Below, piece by piece: positions 32,824 to 44,863 of a stretch of 64,000 nt of DNA. The stretch lies in NCBI RefSeq assembly GCF_014905175.1, contig NC_057790.1, positions 9,796,001 through 9,860,000 on the forward strand, in the 5' to 3' direction. The notes below the pieces were generated by a model. It was not told where the DNA came from. It saw nothing but the letters and a program-made list of their open reading frames with translations, and searched no databases. Numbering within the stretch: position 1 is the stretch's first letter; each line of letters opens with the position of its first letter. Both the position numbers and the translations under genes were made by a program. This DNA comes from Aphidius gifuensis (taxonomy: Eukaryota; Arthropoda; Insecta; Hymenoptera; Braconidae).

Positions 32824-34722
32824 CTAATAATAATCATCATAATCATAGCTTTCATCAACACTATTTCTACAAATCCGATTAATGTCATCTTCGTCAGGTT
32901 CAGCTTCTTCATCATTATCCTCATCGTAATCATCAATTTCTCCACCTTCCTCGTCATCATTAAAACTGATTTGATTCTTCGGTGATAATTTTGTCTCGAT
33001 TTTTGTCTCAATTTTAACATCTTTTTTAGGTGATCTTGACGTTGACGGTATTGTTGGTGCTGGTTTATTTGATATTCTTATCGAACAAACATTACTTGGC
33101 CTGACTATCTCTGAAGTTGCCACAACTTCATCTAATTTATCTTGCGAATCTTTATTTTCAACACTAGTGTTTAGACTTTTTAAAACTTCATAATTGATTT
33201 TCGTTGATATTTTTTTTTCCCGCAACATTTTTTCAATAGCCTCACCAGCTGAACTTGCTGGTATCTGATTTTTTTTTCTACTACCAGTTTTACGTTTTTT
33301 CTTTTCCGGTTTACCATCTTCTATATCTTTCAGTCGTTGAGCTTCTTTCTCCTTCATTTGCTCCAAATAATCAGCATTAATTACAGTCCATGCACTTGCT
33401 TTTGTGTCAGTAGCTTTTTCAGAAAGTATATAACTATCCAGTTCATCATCATCAAGACCAGTAATGTCCAGCTCACCACTTGTGCTCTCAAACGGATCGA
33501 TAGTTGTTTTCTTATCTGATGTATCATATAAAGATGAAGCAAGTCCCATGGCTGATACATCTGGACCAAGACCTACCGGCTCGTTATTATTAGATAGATC
33601 ATTAAGGCTGCTCGATTTATTACTAACATAGCTATTGATAGTATTCATCGTACTTTCTTCAATAAAACGATTGGTATCAACTTCTTCAATTGATTCGGTA
33701 TTTTTTCTCTTTCTTTTTTGGCTTTTAGACATTGTATGTTCATTAAGCTGCTGTTCAATTTCACGTTGCAAATCATCAAAATCATTTAAATCAAAATGTT
33801 CTAATTGTTCCAGTCGTTCACGATCTTTTTTTCTGGCAGCTTTAAAAGCTGGTGGATCTTGTTCTGCTTCAAGTTCAATGTCAAAAAATTCATCAAGTGT
33901 CAAGGCACTAGATGGTGTATCACCAAATTCAATTAACCTTTTTCGAAGTGTTGATTCATGTACTTGAACAATTTTGATGATATCAGTTGGTGTCCGATTG
34001 AAATCGTGAAGTCTGGCTGCAATCAATAGAGCAGCCCCACAAAGACCAGATGGTCTTCTGCCAGTATGAATGTTGTCTTTTTTCATTCTTTTGACAAGTC
34101 TTGAAGCAGTGTTTATAACATCTTTTGTTTTGTTACCAAAATCGAGTTCACGGCCATACCTCGCAACGTACAGACACGGATCAAATGTAGGAACAGAAAT
34201 ACAAAGTTCTTTTGTAAAATGAAGATATGTTTTACCCAATTCATAAACATCAATTTGTAAAACTTCACTTATGTCGATAAGTAAATATTCAATTCTTTCT
34301 ATTCTGCACGCTATGTAAATGCATGCAGCATAATTAAGATTTTTATCACGTCCACGTGTCATATTTCTGCTAAGTGCTTGTCTGTAAAAAGTGACAGCCA
34401 TATCACTAATGTAATCTGTTATACCCAATTGATTGCACAAAAGTTTTATACCCCTTTCGGCAGTTGACACTGTTATTTCACGTGAGGCACGTCCATTCGA
34501 ATAGCCATTACCACCAAAGTTTGTTGAACCACCTGTACTGCCACTTGAAACAAAATGTCCAACGACAGTGGTTCCACCAGATGCGTTATCTTCGAAAGTT
34601 GTCGAACTCGTTAGCTGCTGGTCTTCAAGTACTGTACCACAATTTTTACAGTAAACATTGCCTCGCGATAAATCTTCATCAATATCAGTTGATCCACATT
34701 GTGTGCACTTTTTTCCAGACAT
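32824..34722 (-). CDS. BRF1: Transcription factor IIIB 90 kDa subunit BRF1
   Basis: BRF1 joins TBP and BDP1 to form TFIIIB, which places RNA polymerase III at tRNA and 5S genes in the nucleus. One exon, 632 aa, near the usual family length. The N-terminal zinc ribbon has C6, C9, C25 and C28. Two TFIIB-type cyclin folds lie at about 90-165 (GIKLLCNQLGITDYISDMA) and 185-270 (including GRRPSGLCGAALLIAARLHD). A charged linker follows. The conserved BRF1 TBP-binding block is around residues 440-520 (NADYLEQMKEKEAQRLKDIE, then SSAGEAIEKMLREKKISTKI). The tail is strongly acidic. The start ATG sits right before the zinc ribbon, as in orthologues. Intact. Flanked by two near-identical TTAA elements. 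Confidence 0.96.
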   Translation of the reverse strand: MSGKKCTQCGSTDIDEDLSRGNVYCKNCGTVLEDQQLTSSTTFEDNASGGTTVVGHFVSSGSTGGSTNFGGNGYSNGRASREITVSTAERGIKLLCNQLGITDYISDMAVTFYRQALSRNMTRGRDKNLNYAACIYIACRIERIEYLLIDISEVLQIDVYELGKTYLHFTKELCISVPTFDPCLYVARYGRELDFGNKTKDVINTASRLVKRMKKDNIHTGRRPSGLCGAALLIAARLHDFNRTPTDIIKIVQVHESTLRKRLIEFGDTPSSALTLDEFFDIELEAEQDPPAFKAARKKDRERLEQLEHFDLNDFDDLQREIEQQLNEHTMSKSQKRKRKNTESIEEVDTNRFIEESTMNTINSYVSNKSSSLNDLSNNNEPVGLGPDVSAMGLASSLYDTSDKKTTIDPFESTSGELDITGLDDDELDSYILSEKATDTKASAWTVINADYLEQMKEKEAQRLKDIEDGKPEKKKRKTGSRKKNQIPASSAGEAIEKMLREKKISTKINYEVLKSLNTSVENKDSQDKLDEVVATSEIVRPSNVCSIRISNKPAPTIPSTSRSPKKDVKIETKIETKLSPKNQISFNDDEEGGEIDDYDEDNDEEAEPDEDDINRICRNSVDESYDYDDYY

Positions 34723-35243
34723 TTTTATACTATTATTAGTTATTCTATAGTTGATTTAATCGTAGTTAGTACAATATACACAATAGTGTATTCATTAAGA
34801 CAAACGACCATTAGTATTTCTAGTCTTCGTGAATCTTGACTAGTATATTAGATGCGGGTATGATTTAACCTCACTTTTTGTTTTTTTAATAACAACGTCT
34901 CTCTTTCACTGTCTATGATGCACATCAAGCATCGACTGAAAACTATAATTTCAATTGTTATGTTATTATTGTGAATTTATCTTTGATAACGTTGTTGTTT
35001 TGACAAAAATATTGGAAAATATTGGAGAATAAAAATTACAGTTGTCATGGTGTCATGATCAACTTACCTTTCACATGGAGATGATGTCTTTTTATTTATG
35101 GATTTTTCAGTTGACACTATGGTTGGATTTTGGTGTTCATTGTACTTTAATATATTTTGAGTGACATTAAAAAAATAATATTTGTCAATCACTATTATAT
35201 CAGTCAGTAATATTTATATTGTTAACAATTGTCAATATTTGTA
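34723..35243. other. BRF1 upstream region
   Basis: About 520 bp with no frame. It must contain the BRF1 promoter; no motif can be assigned with confidence. Confidence 0.4.
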
Positions 35244-36754
35244 GCCTTAAGCATGCATACATTAGCTGTGTTCGATGGTCGTCTCGGCTCAGTTCCGTCT
35301 CACTTACGGCTCACTTATGGCGCTAGCGACGTACGGTTGTTTGAAGAACTACAAAGGCACAAAATCTCAATACAGGTGCTTATCTATATCATCACTGTAT
35401 CAATGCTTCAATAAATATTGTTTATTTACTTTATGCAAACAGTGTCATCATAATAATCTATTACAATGAGTTGATAAATATATAATCAAAATGAATATAG
35501 AAAATATAATTCAGGTGAGAGCAAATAGTGAATGAAAGGAATAAAAATGAAAATACAAATTTTGGAGATGGAATTATTATCTGTGCTATTGAACAATAAT
35601 TTTTTATCTTTCATACATAGGAAATAGATGAAAACAATCAAAATAATATTATGAACTCATTTTGTTATTACAAAATTAAAGTTTTAATAAATAACAATAA
35701 ATTTTGAAACGACAACGAACAACAACAACAATCGTCATTTCGTCAATCAACAATATTTATTGGGGCATTGATACAGTGATGATATAGATAGGCACCTGTA
35801 TTGAGATTTTGTGCCTTTGTAGTTCTTCAAACAACCGTACGTCGCTAGCGCCATAAGTGAGCTGTAAGTGAGACGGAACTGAGCCGAGACGACCATCGAA
35901 CACAGCTATTCTCAGCTAGATTTTGTGGGCGTGTCCTAAATAAAATCCTATGCTTTTTACATTGGAGATTTTGTCCTACCAACCCCAAAAAACCAAAAGT
36001 TTGAACTTTTCGTGATCATTTTTTTTGTGTTAACAATTTATTTTTTCCATTATTAATTAATCTTATGCAATATATTCCAATAAAAACCAATTATATATTG
36101 ATAAAAACAATTATTCTATAATATTTATTCATTTCAATATTGCACACAAAAATTTTTTTTTGTTAGTATGCATCACTGATTTGTATCAGTATGAAGTTTT
36201 TTATTTATATCCAATTAATATTAATATTTATTATCAATCTCAATTTTATATAGTTAATAAAAACATTTTTAATAATATTTTCATTAATGTTTGCATTTAT
36301 GATGCTCCATTATTTTGTAATCAAATTTCTTTTATGCAAGTTTAAATTTTCCCGCTTTTTCAATATTATGGCTCTTCATTAGAAAATCAGTAAAAAAACA
36401 ACTTTTTACCACATATTTTTAATTAAAATAACGAAATCAGTTCTCTAACCCCATATAAACCAGGTATTAAAAAATTCCTTATTATTTTTACTATTATCTA
36501 TCAGTTTTTCAATAAAATCTTATATTTAGAAATGTAATTTAGTTATGATCAAAAAAATTTCAAACATCTCCTCCCATAAGAGCCCATGTTTAACCTCTCT
36601 AAAAGTAGCCAACTTTAATTAATTATTATAAAAAAAATAAGTCTGTAACATAATATATTATTTTACGAAATGATTTATCAATATTTCAATTACATACTGT
36701 ATAAATTTCAAGAAATTCTTATATTCGGAAGGTAGCTGAGAATGTACCTTAAGT
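35244..36754. mobile_element. TTAA-flanked element, copy 2 (right of BRF1), interrupted
   Basis: Left TTAAG at about 35247 and right CCTTAA at 36754. It is interrupted near its left end by the AGCTGTGTTCGATGG element (35264-35905). 35906-36754 matches copy 1 with only a few differences. Confidence 0.75.
35264..35905. mobile_element. AGCTGTGTTCGATGG MITE nested in TTAA element
   Basis: The 100-bp inverted ends begin AGCTGTGTTCGATGGTCGTC and include GGCGCTAGCGACGTACGG. ATT is repeated on both sides of the insertion, a 3-bp duplication. No intact frame. Confidence 0.8.
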
Positions 36755-36775
36755 GTGTTGAGTAAGTCCCACACA

Positions 36776-36851
36776 CAGTGTTGGGTAGGTATGAAACCCA
36801 TTGTAATTTACAATGTAATTTACATGTAATTTACAATGGGTAAATGTAAAT
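36776..36851. mobile_element. hAT element fragment, CAGTGTTGGGTAGGTA end, word GTAATTTAC
   Basis: One terminus only. It is followed at once by three GTAATTTAC words and GTAAAT variants. The second terminus was not found, since another element is inserted at 36852. Confidence 0.75.
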
Positions 36852-37965
36852 ACCAAGAAGACTAGAAATACAGGAGGACTTACTCCCTATCTCGCCTGTA
36901 TATAAAAACCGTATCGCTATATGGTCGCCGCAAAATTGAGGGGCGCTAGTAGTAACACGGTAACGTGCGCGACTTGTATCGCTTTTTTTTTACAATGCGC
37001 ACAATACAAACATACTCTGACAAACACTAATAGAGCATTATACACATGATCATGGTAGAAATATACAGGTAGGTCCATGCGCATACGTTTTTTTAAGCCA
37101 ATAAGAAGTGCTGACCACCGGTTGCCATATTGGCTAAAGTGGCGCGACTTTATTTAAATCATAAATTAAAATACATATTAAAGATAGAAGATTAAAATCA
37201 AAAAATTAAAAGATAGAATATTAAAATTTAATAGAAGATTAAAATAATAAAAATACATAAACAAATGATTAATTATACAAAAAATAAAAAATAAAATACA
37301 TATTAAGCCTTGTTACATATTTTTTTTAACTTATTTTTCTTTTTTTTTTATTTATTATCTTCTATAATTTGCTCATTAAAAACTGAGTCAAATGTACGTA
37401 CAAGTATGTACCAAACATTGTATTGCATCCAGTGCAATATTTATATTGTTTTTTTTATCCAAATTTCTAGTTTGTTAACTAAACATGTAAAAATTTCTTT
37501 TATTTTATCTAATTGTTTTTTGTGAAAAAGTAAAAGTTCAATTTCTAATTGTTTTGCAACATCTATAAATACGTAGAATTATCAAATAATATTTTTAAAG
37601 TTTTTATTTATGATTAACAATGATTAATGTAACTTTTAAGCATGCCATACATAGATAAATAATTAACAGTACAATAATAATAATATGACAGACACATAGA
37701 TTTACACACATGCAAACAAGATGGCCGCCAATGGTCTGCGCAGTAAATTTTTATTTTCGTCCGAGGCATGGACATACCTGTATATTTCTACCATGCACAT
37801 GATGTTTGTTAGAGTATGTTTGTATTGTGCGCATTGTAAAACAAAAGCGATACAAGTCGCGCACGTTACCGTGTTACTACTAGCGCTCCTCAATTATGCG
37901 GCGACCGTATAGCGATACGGTTTTTTGAGGCAAGTTCGTCCTCCTGTATTTCTAGTCTTCTTGGT
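36852..37965. mobile_element. ACCAAGAAGACTAGAAATAC TIR element
   Basis: Inverted ends of over 200 bp: ACCAAGAAGACTAGAAATAC and its mirror ending at 37965. They include GCGACTTGTATCGC and GGTAACGTGCGCGAC. Flanking AAAT on both sides. The middle (37160-37700) is AT-rich with no gene. Confidence 0.82.
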
Positions 37966-38435
37966 AAATACGACATGTTTTGATGATTTGGAGCACCATA
38001 ACCCTATTAAGAATGTAAACAAATAAAGCTGTCAAATTTTCAAGTTGATTGTTGTTACTGTTGCAGACAAAAATAGAAATAGAGAAGGACAAAATGAATA
38101 TTACAGGGAGATTAAGATGAATTAATATGAGGTTAAACAATAATATTCGCAATATGTCTGATCCTATTGAATATATGAGTGAGCAACAGTTTTTAGAAAA
38201 ATTTAGGTTTTTAACAAGATATTTTTTTTATTCTTATTATTTTTGTTAACATAATTTAATTATCCATATTTTTTTGACATTAAATAAATAATATTCGAGG
38301 TTAATATTATTTATAATAAATTAATATTTTTATTGTTGAAAATTAATAAATAATACATACGCAGTATGAAGTACGCGCAGCTTTTTGTGCGCATGCTCCT
38401 TTCTTTTTTGGCTAAAAACTGAAAAGTTTTCAAAG

Positions 38436-38636
38436 CGGTGTCTCCACGCTATAGAAATGCTTGCAAGATCTTGCAGCAAGATCTATCATCACTAGATAAT
38501 TACTAGAATTTTGGGGGAAATCAGCCTTTAAAAGCCTTGCAAAACTATCGCAGCCAATGGGACATGTTCCATTTTTTCGTACCAGATCTTGCTGCAAGAA
38601 CTTGCATGAGATTCCTATAGCCTGGAGACACCGCTT
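38436..38636. mobile_element. GCGGTGTCTCCACGC MITE, copy 2 (uninterrupted)
   Basis: Ends GCGGTGTCTCCACGCTATAG and GAGACACCGC, with GCAAGATCTTGCAGCAAGAT inside. About 200 bp. Confidence 0.82.
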
Positions 38637-38682
38637 AACCGATACCCGGTATTTTCCATATTTTTATTCCAGTTTTTACGAC

Positions 38683-38765
38683 CCAGGAAAAAATTGCGTA
38701 GATCTACCCTGGTAGAAATAATCTCTCCGGATTTTCTCCGGATTTCTCCGCATTTACTCGAAACA
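38683..38765. repeat. Junction fragments of AGATCT and CCCTGGTAG repeat families
   Basis: CCCAGGAAAAAATTGCGTAG resembles 23277, followed by ACCCTGGTAGAAATAATC as at 50865 and 54685. Confidence 0.6.
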
Positions 38766-38954
38766 AAAAACCGAATTAACAATAATTGTTTAGGCATTGA
38801 ATAACTTTTGAACAAATCAACGTAGAAAAATTTTATAAAACTCAAAAAATTCTTATTCAAATTTCTGAGAGCCACACTGTTTACAAACAAACCGTTAAAA
38901 TCAATCCTTAATGGTTATTTTTCCATTATAAGATAGTGCATAGTACTTATTGTT

Positions 38955-40516
38955 TAGGGTTACCATGCGTCCTGATTTAGCAGGACATGTCCTGATTATG
39001 AATGGCTTATCCTGATACGGTCCTGATTTGTTAAATGTCCTGATTTTTGAGACTCGTTTACAATTTAAAAAATTTTTTTTTATTATAATGTTTTTTTAAT
39101 AAAAATAGTATAGAATTTATCATTTACGCTATCTATGATGGACTCTTGAATACTTCTAATTTTTGAAATTAAAATAGCGTGCAGTACATGTACCTCGTCA
39201 TATAGAGTATAGGGGGCCCGATGCAAAATTTCTATAGCCTAGGGTGCGTTCCGTAGAGGACCGCGGTCTACCAAAAATAGGTGTGGTTTATCATGGTGAA
39301 TTTAATTTCGTTGTAGTGTCAGCACTGCTATGCGTATTAGAAAACGTAAACAAACATAAGCAAACGTAAACACCGAAAAATATGATTAACGTATTATAAA
39401 GAAAAAAATAATTTGGCATCAAAAAAAAAATTGTCAATTAAAATAGTAGGTGTATATTGTTGTTATCTCAATTATTTAGCCTGTAAATTGTATTTCTTTT
39501 CAAAGTTAATGCTTCAAAACCTATCATAACTCAAATGTAAGGTTAGGACAGCACTTATATTTTTGTTATCTTTCAAGATCTTAAACTGGCTGATGTTGCT
39601 GTTCATTTTCAACAAAAACAACAATTACTACCTACATCAGTCAATAGATAATGTGTTTGAAGTGGAATTTTTCTTTTCATTTTGTTAACTGTTATTAACA
39701 AATTTATTGTTTTAATAATTTTATTCAGTACAAAATTCAGTAAGCACCACATCCACAACATTAACAATACATACATAGAAAGGTGTAAAAAAAAGTATAC
39801 ATGAGACTGGTTATTTTTTAGGGATTCCTAGGGAGATTTTTAATTTTTATGGATCCACTCTGATTATGGCCAAAAAGAACCGCGGTCCCCCTACGGAACG
39901 CACCCTAGGCAACCCTTCTTTTATTTTTGTAAATTATTTTTTGTAAATTTTGTGGCTTGCCATTAATTTATTCAGCGAAATTAATTCTTTAAAAATTAAT
40001 AGGTAAACCACATCCTCTCCCTAGCTATTTTTCATATAGCTTTGAATTTGTTTAAATAAATAAAAAGCTATTGACAAATGGCTAAGGAAAAAATGTGGCT
40101 CACCAATTAATTTCTTTAGCTAAATTAATTCTTTAGAATTAATTGGTGAGCAACATCCTTTCCCCAGCCATTTTTTCTATAGCTTTTAACTTGTTGAAAT
40201 AATTTTTAATTTAACAACTTAAAAGCCGTAAGGAAAATGCCTAAAGAAAGAATTTCGCTTATTACCAATTAATTTTTAATTAATTAATTTAGACAAAGAA
40301 ATTGACTACGGTAAAAATTTTCTTATCGTTCGTGTAATTGTGATAGATAATTATTGAATGATTAAAAAAAAAACGAATAAATAAATAGCATATAATCACA
40401 ATAAATGAATTGTTATGATTATCTACTTGAAACATAAATTTATGGGTGGAGAGGGTGAAATTTTGGAGCGGGAGAAAAATGTCCTGATTAGGTTTCCTAG
40501 AGATATGGTAACCCTA
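38955..40516. mobile_element. hAT element, TAGGGTTACCAT ends
   Basis: TAGGGTTACCAT at 38955 and ATGGTAACCCTA ending at 40516, flanked by an exact 8-bp duplication TTATTGTT (38947-38954, 40517-40524). Repeated TCCTGATT words lie at both ends. It contains the GGGTGCGTTCCG MITE and hairpins at 39960-40260. No transposase frame. Confidence 0.9.
39242..39905. mobile_element. GGGTGCGTTCCGTAG MITE, copy 2
   Basis: Ends GGGTGCGTTCCGTAGAGGAC and CCCCTACGGAACGCACCC, flanked by CTA and TAG. Nearly identical to copy 1. Confidence 0.88.
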
Positions 40517-41538
40517 TTATTGTTATAAACAATTGTTAATAACTCATTAATTTGGGCTCGGAACGATTTTTATCAAGAGAGTGTGGGCTCTCGGTATTCG
40601 AAAAACTAACAATTTGAGACTAAATTGAAGTTTTTAAGTTCAATTTTTCAAGAGTTATACGAAATCTAAAAAAACGTTAAATTAGTTTTTTCGTTAATTA
40701 ACAAATATCTAACAATCGTAAAAAAATTGTTATTTCTCAATTAAATAGATTTTTTAATTTCAAGTATTCTGGCAAAAAATCGCATCCATGATTTGTTTTT
40801 AGTTTTCTTAATAATTCGTCTTAAAAATTTATCAACAATCTTCTTTTGTTAATAATAAATTAATAAAAAATTGCGCAAACTTCTATCATATCCTTGGTTA
40901 TAGTATTTTTTCTAAGGTTTAATTTGGTGCTAGTACGAACTTTCTATCTACTTTACTTTAGGAGATATAACATATAAAAAAATTTTCAACTCAATCCGTG
41001 AGGGTCAGGCAGATGACCAGCTGAAGTGACTCGGAATGCCCCATATATATAATTAGATCTATTGAGATCTAATTATATCTAACTAGATCTCTTTAGATCT
41101 AAGTAGATATAATCAGATCTAAGTATAGATATAATCAGATCTAATTATATCGAAAATGCTGCGGGATCGAATTATATACAAGCATATATAATTAGATCTA
41201 ATTACACTTAAAATTCAAAGATTTCAAAAAGATTACACGAGATTATTGATGATTATAAAAGATTACAAGAGTCTTTTAGATTACATCGATTACACGATCT
41301 TTCCGTAATCATTTCTGAACGATTACAAGAGATTATTAAAAATTCTTCTTCCGATGTATACCAGATTACACAAGTGACTTCCCCCTCGCTTTAAAATTAA
41401 AATAAAAACTATATAAATTTTATAAGACTTATCTATAGATTTTTATATAATTTTCGTTAGAACTTTTGAGCAACCCAGCCTATGTTTATAATATTATTAT
41501 ACGAAATCAATTTTATATAATTTTTCATGGAAACATAG

Positions 41539-44500
41539 GTGTCAAGAAAAGATAAACAATATGATAACAATGTTCCTATGCTCGAATTCTCTGAGTGTTC
41601 AAAGCCTGGAGACCCACTCAAAGAAAAATCCAAAGCCGAAAATAATAAACATAATTCGAGAAAAAGAGGATCTTCTAAGCACAGTGACGATGAATACATC
41701 AGTCATAAACGTAGAAACGTTGCAGTCCGAGATTCATCTTACTTCAATTCATCACCACCAGGCACTAAGGTATGGATTAAAAAAAAAGAAACATTTTTTA
41801 GTGTCACTATTTATCGTTTAAGATCTTTTGCTTTTAATGTAATGTTTTATGAATTATTAATCAACTATCATTATCAATAGCACATCGGTAACGCATTAGC
41901 TGTCTATTCGGTCAGACTCCAGTTCGATTCCCGCTCAAGACACTTTGGTTTTTTAGTTAACCAAACCAATTATTGTTATAATAAACTGTTTTTATCTTTT
42001 TTTAAACAATATATTGCCAAGAAGTTTTCTTCTAAAAAATAGAAGAAGTTTTTCTCAGTGTAAATGTTTCATGAAAGATTTTTTTTTGTTGTTATTCTAT
42101 GAGTTTCTGGTACACATATGTAATAAACGAATTTCTCTAAAGTGGAACATCTATTCTATATTTTCTTTTCATTCAATGGAAAAGAAGAAAACGTGCGCGT
42201 GCACCTAAATGAACAGTAAAAGTAAAATTCAAATATATAAAGATGAAATTAGCTTTGAAATTTCGTAAATTTTCGACACATTTTTATAGAAGCAATTTAA
42301 AAATTCTTGTAGTATACAAATACAAACGACTAATTTTCATAAGAATGGTATATAAATTTTTTTGAAACTTTTAAAAAAATCAAAATAGTTTTTGCAAAGG
42401 ACTTGTTATAAGCTAGTCTGTTTTTATAAAACTAACTTTACATAATTTTTGTAAAATATTTTTGTATGAGAGGTTTTTCTTAAACTTCAATAACGAGTTT
42501 TTTACCTTCAAATTTCTTGTGTACACAGGCAACAGAATCAGAAGAATGTTCTGATAGATCACCGGTTCATGAAAAGTCAGATTCTATACCTCGAAATGTA
42601 CATAGAAGAAATTTCTATGCTGATTACAACAAAAGTAGTGAAAGGATAAAATCTCATAGATCGAGTGATCGTAATAAATCAGAATCACGAAATAAGGTAT
42701 ACATGAAAAATCAAATAGATTTTTGTTATTATAGTATAACATAAATTAACGAAATAGAAAAGTAGTTAAGGGAGGAATAAATTCTTGGTAAACAATTGAA
42801 ATTAACAAATAAACTATGCTTGAAACAGTGAAGTGAATAAATTCAAAATAAAGCATTCTTACATGCATTTTTATCGAGGTCTTTGAAAATATTATGTTGT
42901 TCTGTGAGTACTGGGTTCGAATCTTGGTTAAAGAATTTTTTTTTTTTTATTTTTACAAAATGTTGAAAATTTTAAAATCATGTTTTTAAAAATTTGTTGA
43001 ATAAATTTATAAAAGGATTAGACAAAATTTTTATATAATTTTTATAAAATTTACTTGATTGATTCAGCAATTTTTTACAAAATTTTTTCATAAAAATCAT
43101 TTTTTACGAAATTCTGATGAATTTATTCCCGATGGAAATATATAATTAATTAACGGAAAATCTTTAAAAATTCACAAGCTTTGGTACCATATTAATATAT
43201 TGAATTTATTTTTTTTAATGTTTTTGCTAACTCGGTTTATTATGCTCGATTGTATTAATGACTTCCATTAACGAAATTTTATTTTTAAAAAATTCTTTTA
43301 GGATCGTAGTTCAATGCACGTTCCAGCAAACATGAACTCCGATCGAAGAAAAAAAAATGAGAATAAAAGCAGTCGATCAAGAGAAGAGGATAAAGAGGTT
43401 CAAGCTCAATTTCAAAAGAAATTGGAAAAACTTGAAAATACTGTCAAAGCAATCGAAAAAGAGGTTATAAAGATGAAAGAAATTATTGAGAAGAATTTAA
43501 ATGCTGAATCGCTGAAGATACTGGAAATTCTATTGAAATTTCAGAATATAGGTAATTTTCATATTATTTTACTGTTAAGTCAAGCTTTCATTTTTATTGC
43601 AATGACAGCTAAAAAAAAAAATTCATAAATTTCATCAATATTTCTTCATATGTCTAGCCGAAGAAAACAAAACAAAGCCACAACCATTCTTTGACGGATC
43701 CGGCTTACCATCGGTTAGTTTTGTAAGACGAATTCCAGACTCCAACAATAAAGAGGTACAATAATTTTATATTTATTCAAATGATTCATCATATTTTAAT
43801 ATAAGTGAACGCCAACAATCGTAACTCCTCTATTTTTTATTTTATAAACAGATACATATTGGGCAAGATATATGGATAGACAATGGCAGCTGGTGCAATG
43901 TCAGAAATCGTGCAGGAACTTCAGAAAGTAAATTCATAAAAGGTTTGATGTCCGCAATTTTCACTCCGGACGAAATCATAAACTCCAGTGCTTTAGGTCT
44001 AACCTCAAATCGCGAAAAAGTTCCGGAAAAACGACCTGCATTGAATCCTGTAAAAATGTTAGCTCTGCAAGGTAGCCTTTATCATATTTCTCATTAAAAA
44101 TATTTATTTCTTTTTTTATAATTGTTCTTTTTCAATAACTGTTGTTGTAAAAATAGAATAAGTTGATTTAATTTAATAGTTTTTCTATTAAATTTTTATT
44201 ATTGCAATAATTATCAAATTTTTGTTTTCATCATATTATAAATTGAAATTTTCAGATAGCCTTACTTGGTTTAAACAAATGCATAATGATGAGATGACTC
44301 TGGCTCAATGCAGAATAGAAGCCGAAGAAGTCCTAAAAGAATATGTGGGCAGCAAAATAACAGACTCAAGAAAGCCTTTAAGACCAAAGAAGGTAATAAA
44401 CTATATTATAATAATAATTACTTTCTAAAAATAATATTAATAAAATAATTATAGTAATGAATGTAATAACATTTTAGCTTGCTAATGGACGAAAGAAAAG

Positions 44501-44825
44501 AAACGACATGATGAGGAAAAGAAAAAACAACTGTCTAAAGAAGAAAACAACGTTGGCTACAAAAAACGACGTTTGTCACAGTGATAGGCGCAGTCACAGC
44601 CGCAGTCACAGCCGCAGTCACAGCCGCAGTCACAGCCTCAGCCGCAGTCGTAGTCGTAGTCATAGTCGTAATCGCAGTCACGGCCGCAATCACCGTTTCA
44701 GCTTCAGTCGTAGTCATAGTCGTACCCATAGTCGTAGTCATAGTCGTGGTCGTGATCTTAGTCGTAGTGAAAGTCGCAGTCGTAATGATAGTCGTAGCCC
44801 TGGTCGTTGTCATAGTCAAAAATGA
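41539..44825 (+). CDS. BEN-domain protein with coiled coil and SR-rich tail
   Basis: Exons 41539-41769, 42529-42696, 43302-43551, 43658-43755, 43852-44071, 44256-44392, 44478-44825, all with GT-AG borders and consistent phase; 483 codons plus stop. Exon 1 follows an AG at 41537-41538 and opens without ATG, so the real start is either an upstream exon not seen or the in-frame ATG at 41578. Residues about 150-215 form a Lys/Glu coiled coil. Residues about 250-365 match a BEN domain: IHIGQDIWIDNGSWCNVRNR, SKFIKGLMSAIF, then ALNPVKMLALQ. BEN domains bind DNA and recruit chromatin silencers, so a nuclear regulator is inferred. The last 80 residues are SRSHSR repeats encoded by 6-bp tandem repeats, typical of splicing-speckle proteins. 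The gene lies between inverted-repeat arms. Confidence 0.82.
41880..41942 (+). repeat. tRNA-like sequence in intron 1 of BEN gene
   Basis: Contains ATCGGTAACGC and a near-perfect B box AGTTCGATTCC followed by CGCTCAAGACA. The acceptor stem does not pair, so it is a tRNA pseudogene or SINE head. Confidence 0.45.
42893..42932 (+). repeat. B-box-like tRNA scrap in intron 2 of BEN gene
   Basis: CTGGGTTCGAATCTTGG is an exact B-box core. Nothing else of the cloverleaf is convincing. Confidence 0.35.
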
Positions 44826-44857
44826 TTGACTGCTCTAATTGTGCCCAAGTCGTAAAA

Positions 44858-44863
44858 AATAAA
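44858..44863 (+). terminator. Candidate polyadenylation signal of BEN gene
   Basis: AATAAA 33 bp past the stop codon. Confidence 0.5.

Larger units (their letters stand above)
38955..41211. repeat. Left arm of large inverted repeat around BEN gene
   Basis: About 2257 bp that recur in reverse complement at 49079-54029 once the 50864-53570 insert is discounted. It contains a whole hAT MITE (38955-40516), about 500 bp of unique DNA (40525-41030) and AGATCT words (41040-41211). Confidence 0.88.

Noticed and set aside
44535..44829. Thr-rich minus-strand and Val/Ala-rich plus-strand frames
   Set aside because: Shadows of the 6-bp tandem repeats encoding the SR tail of the BEN gene.
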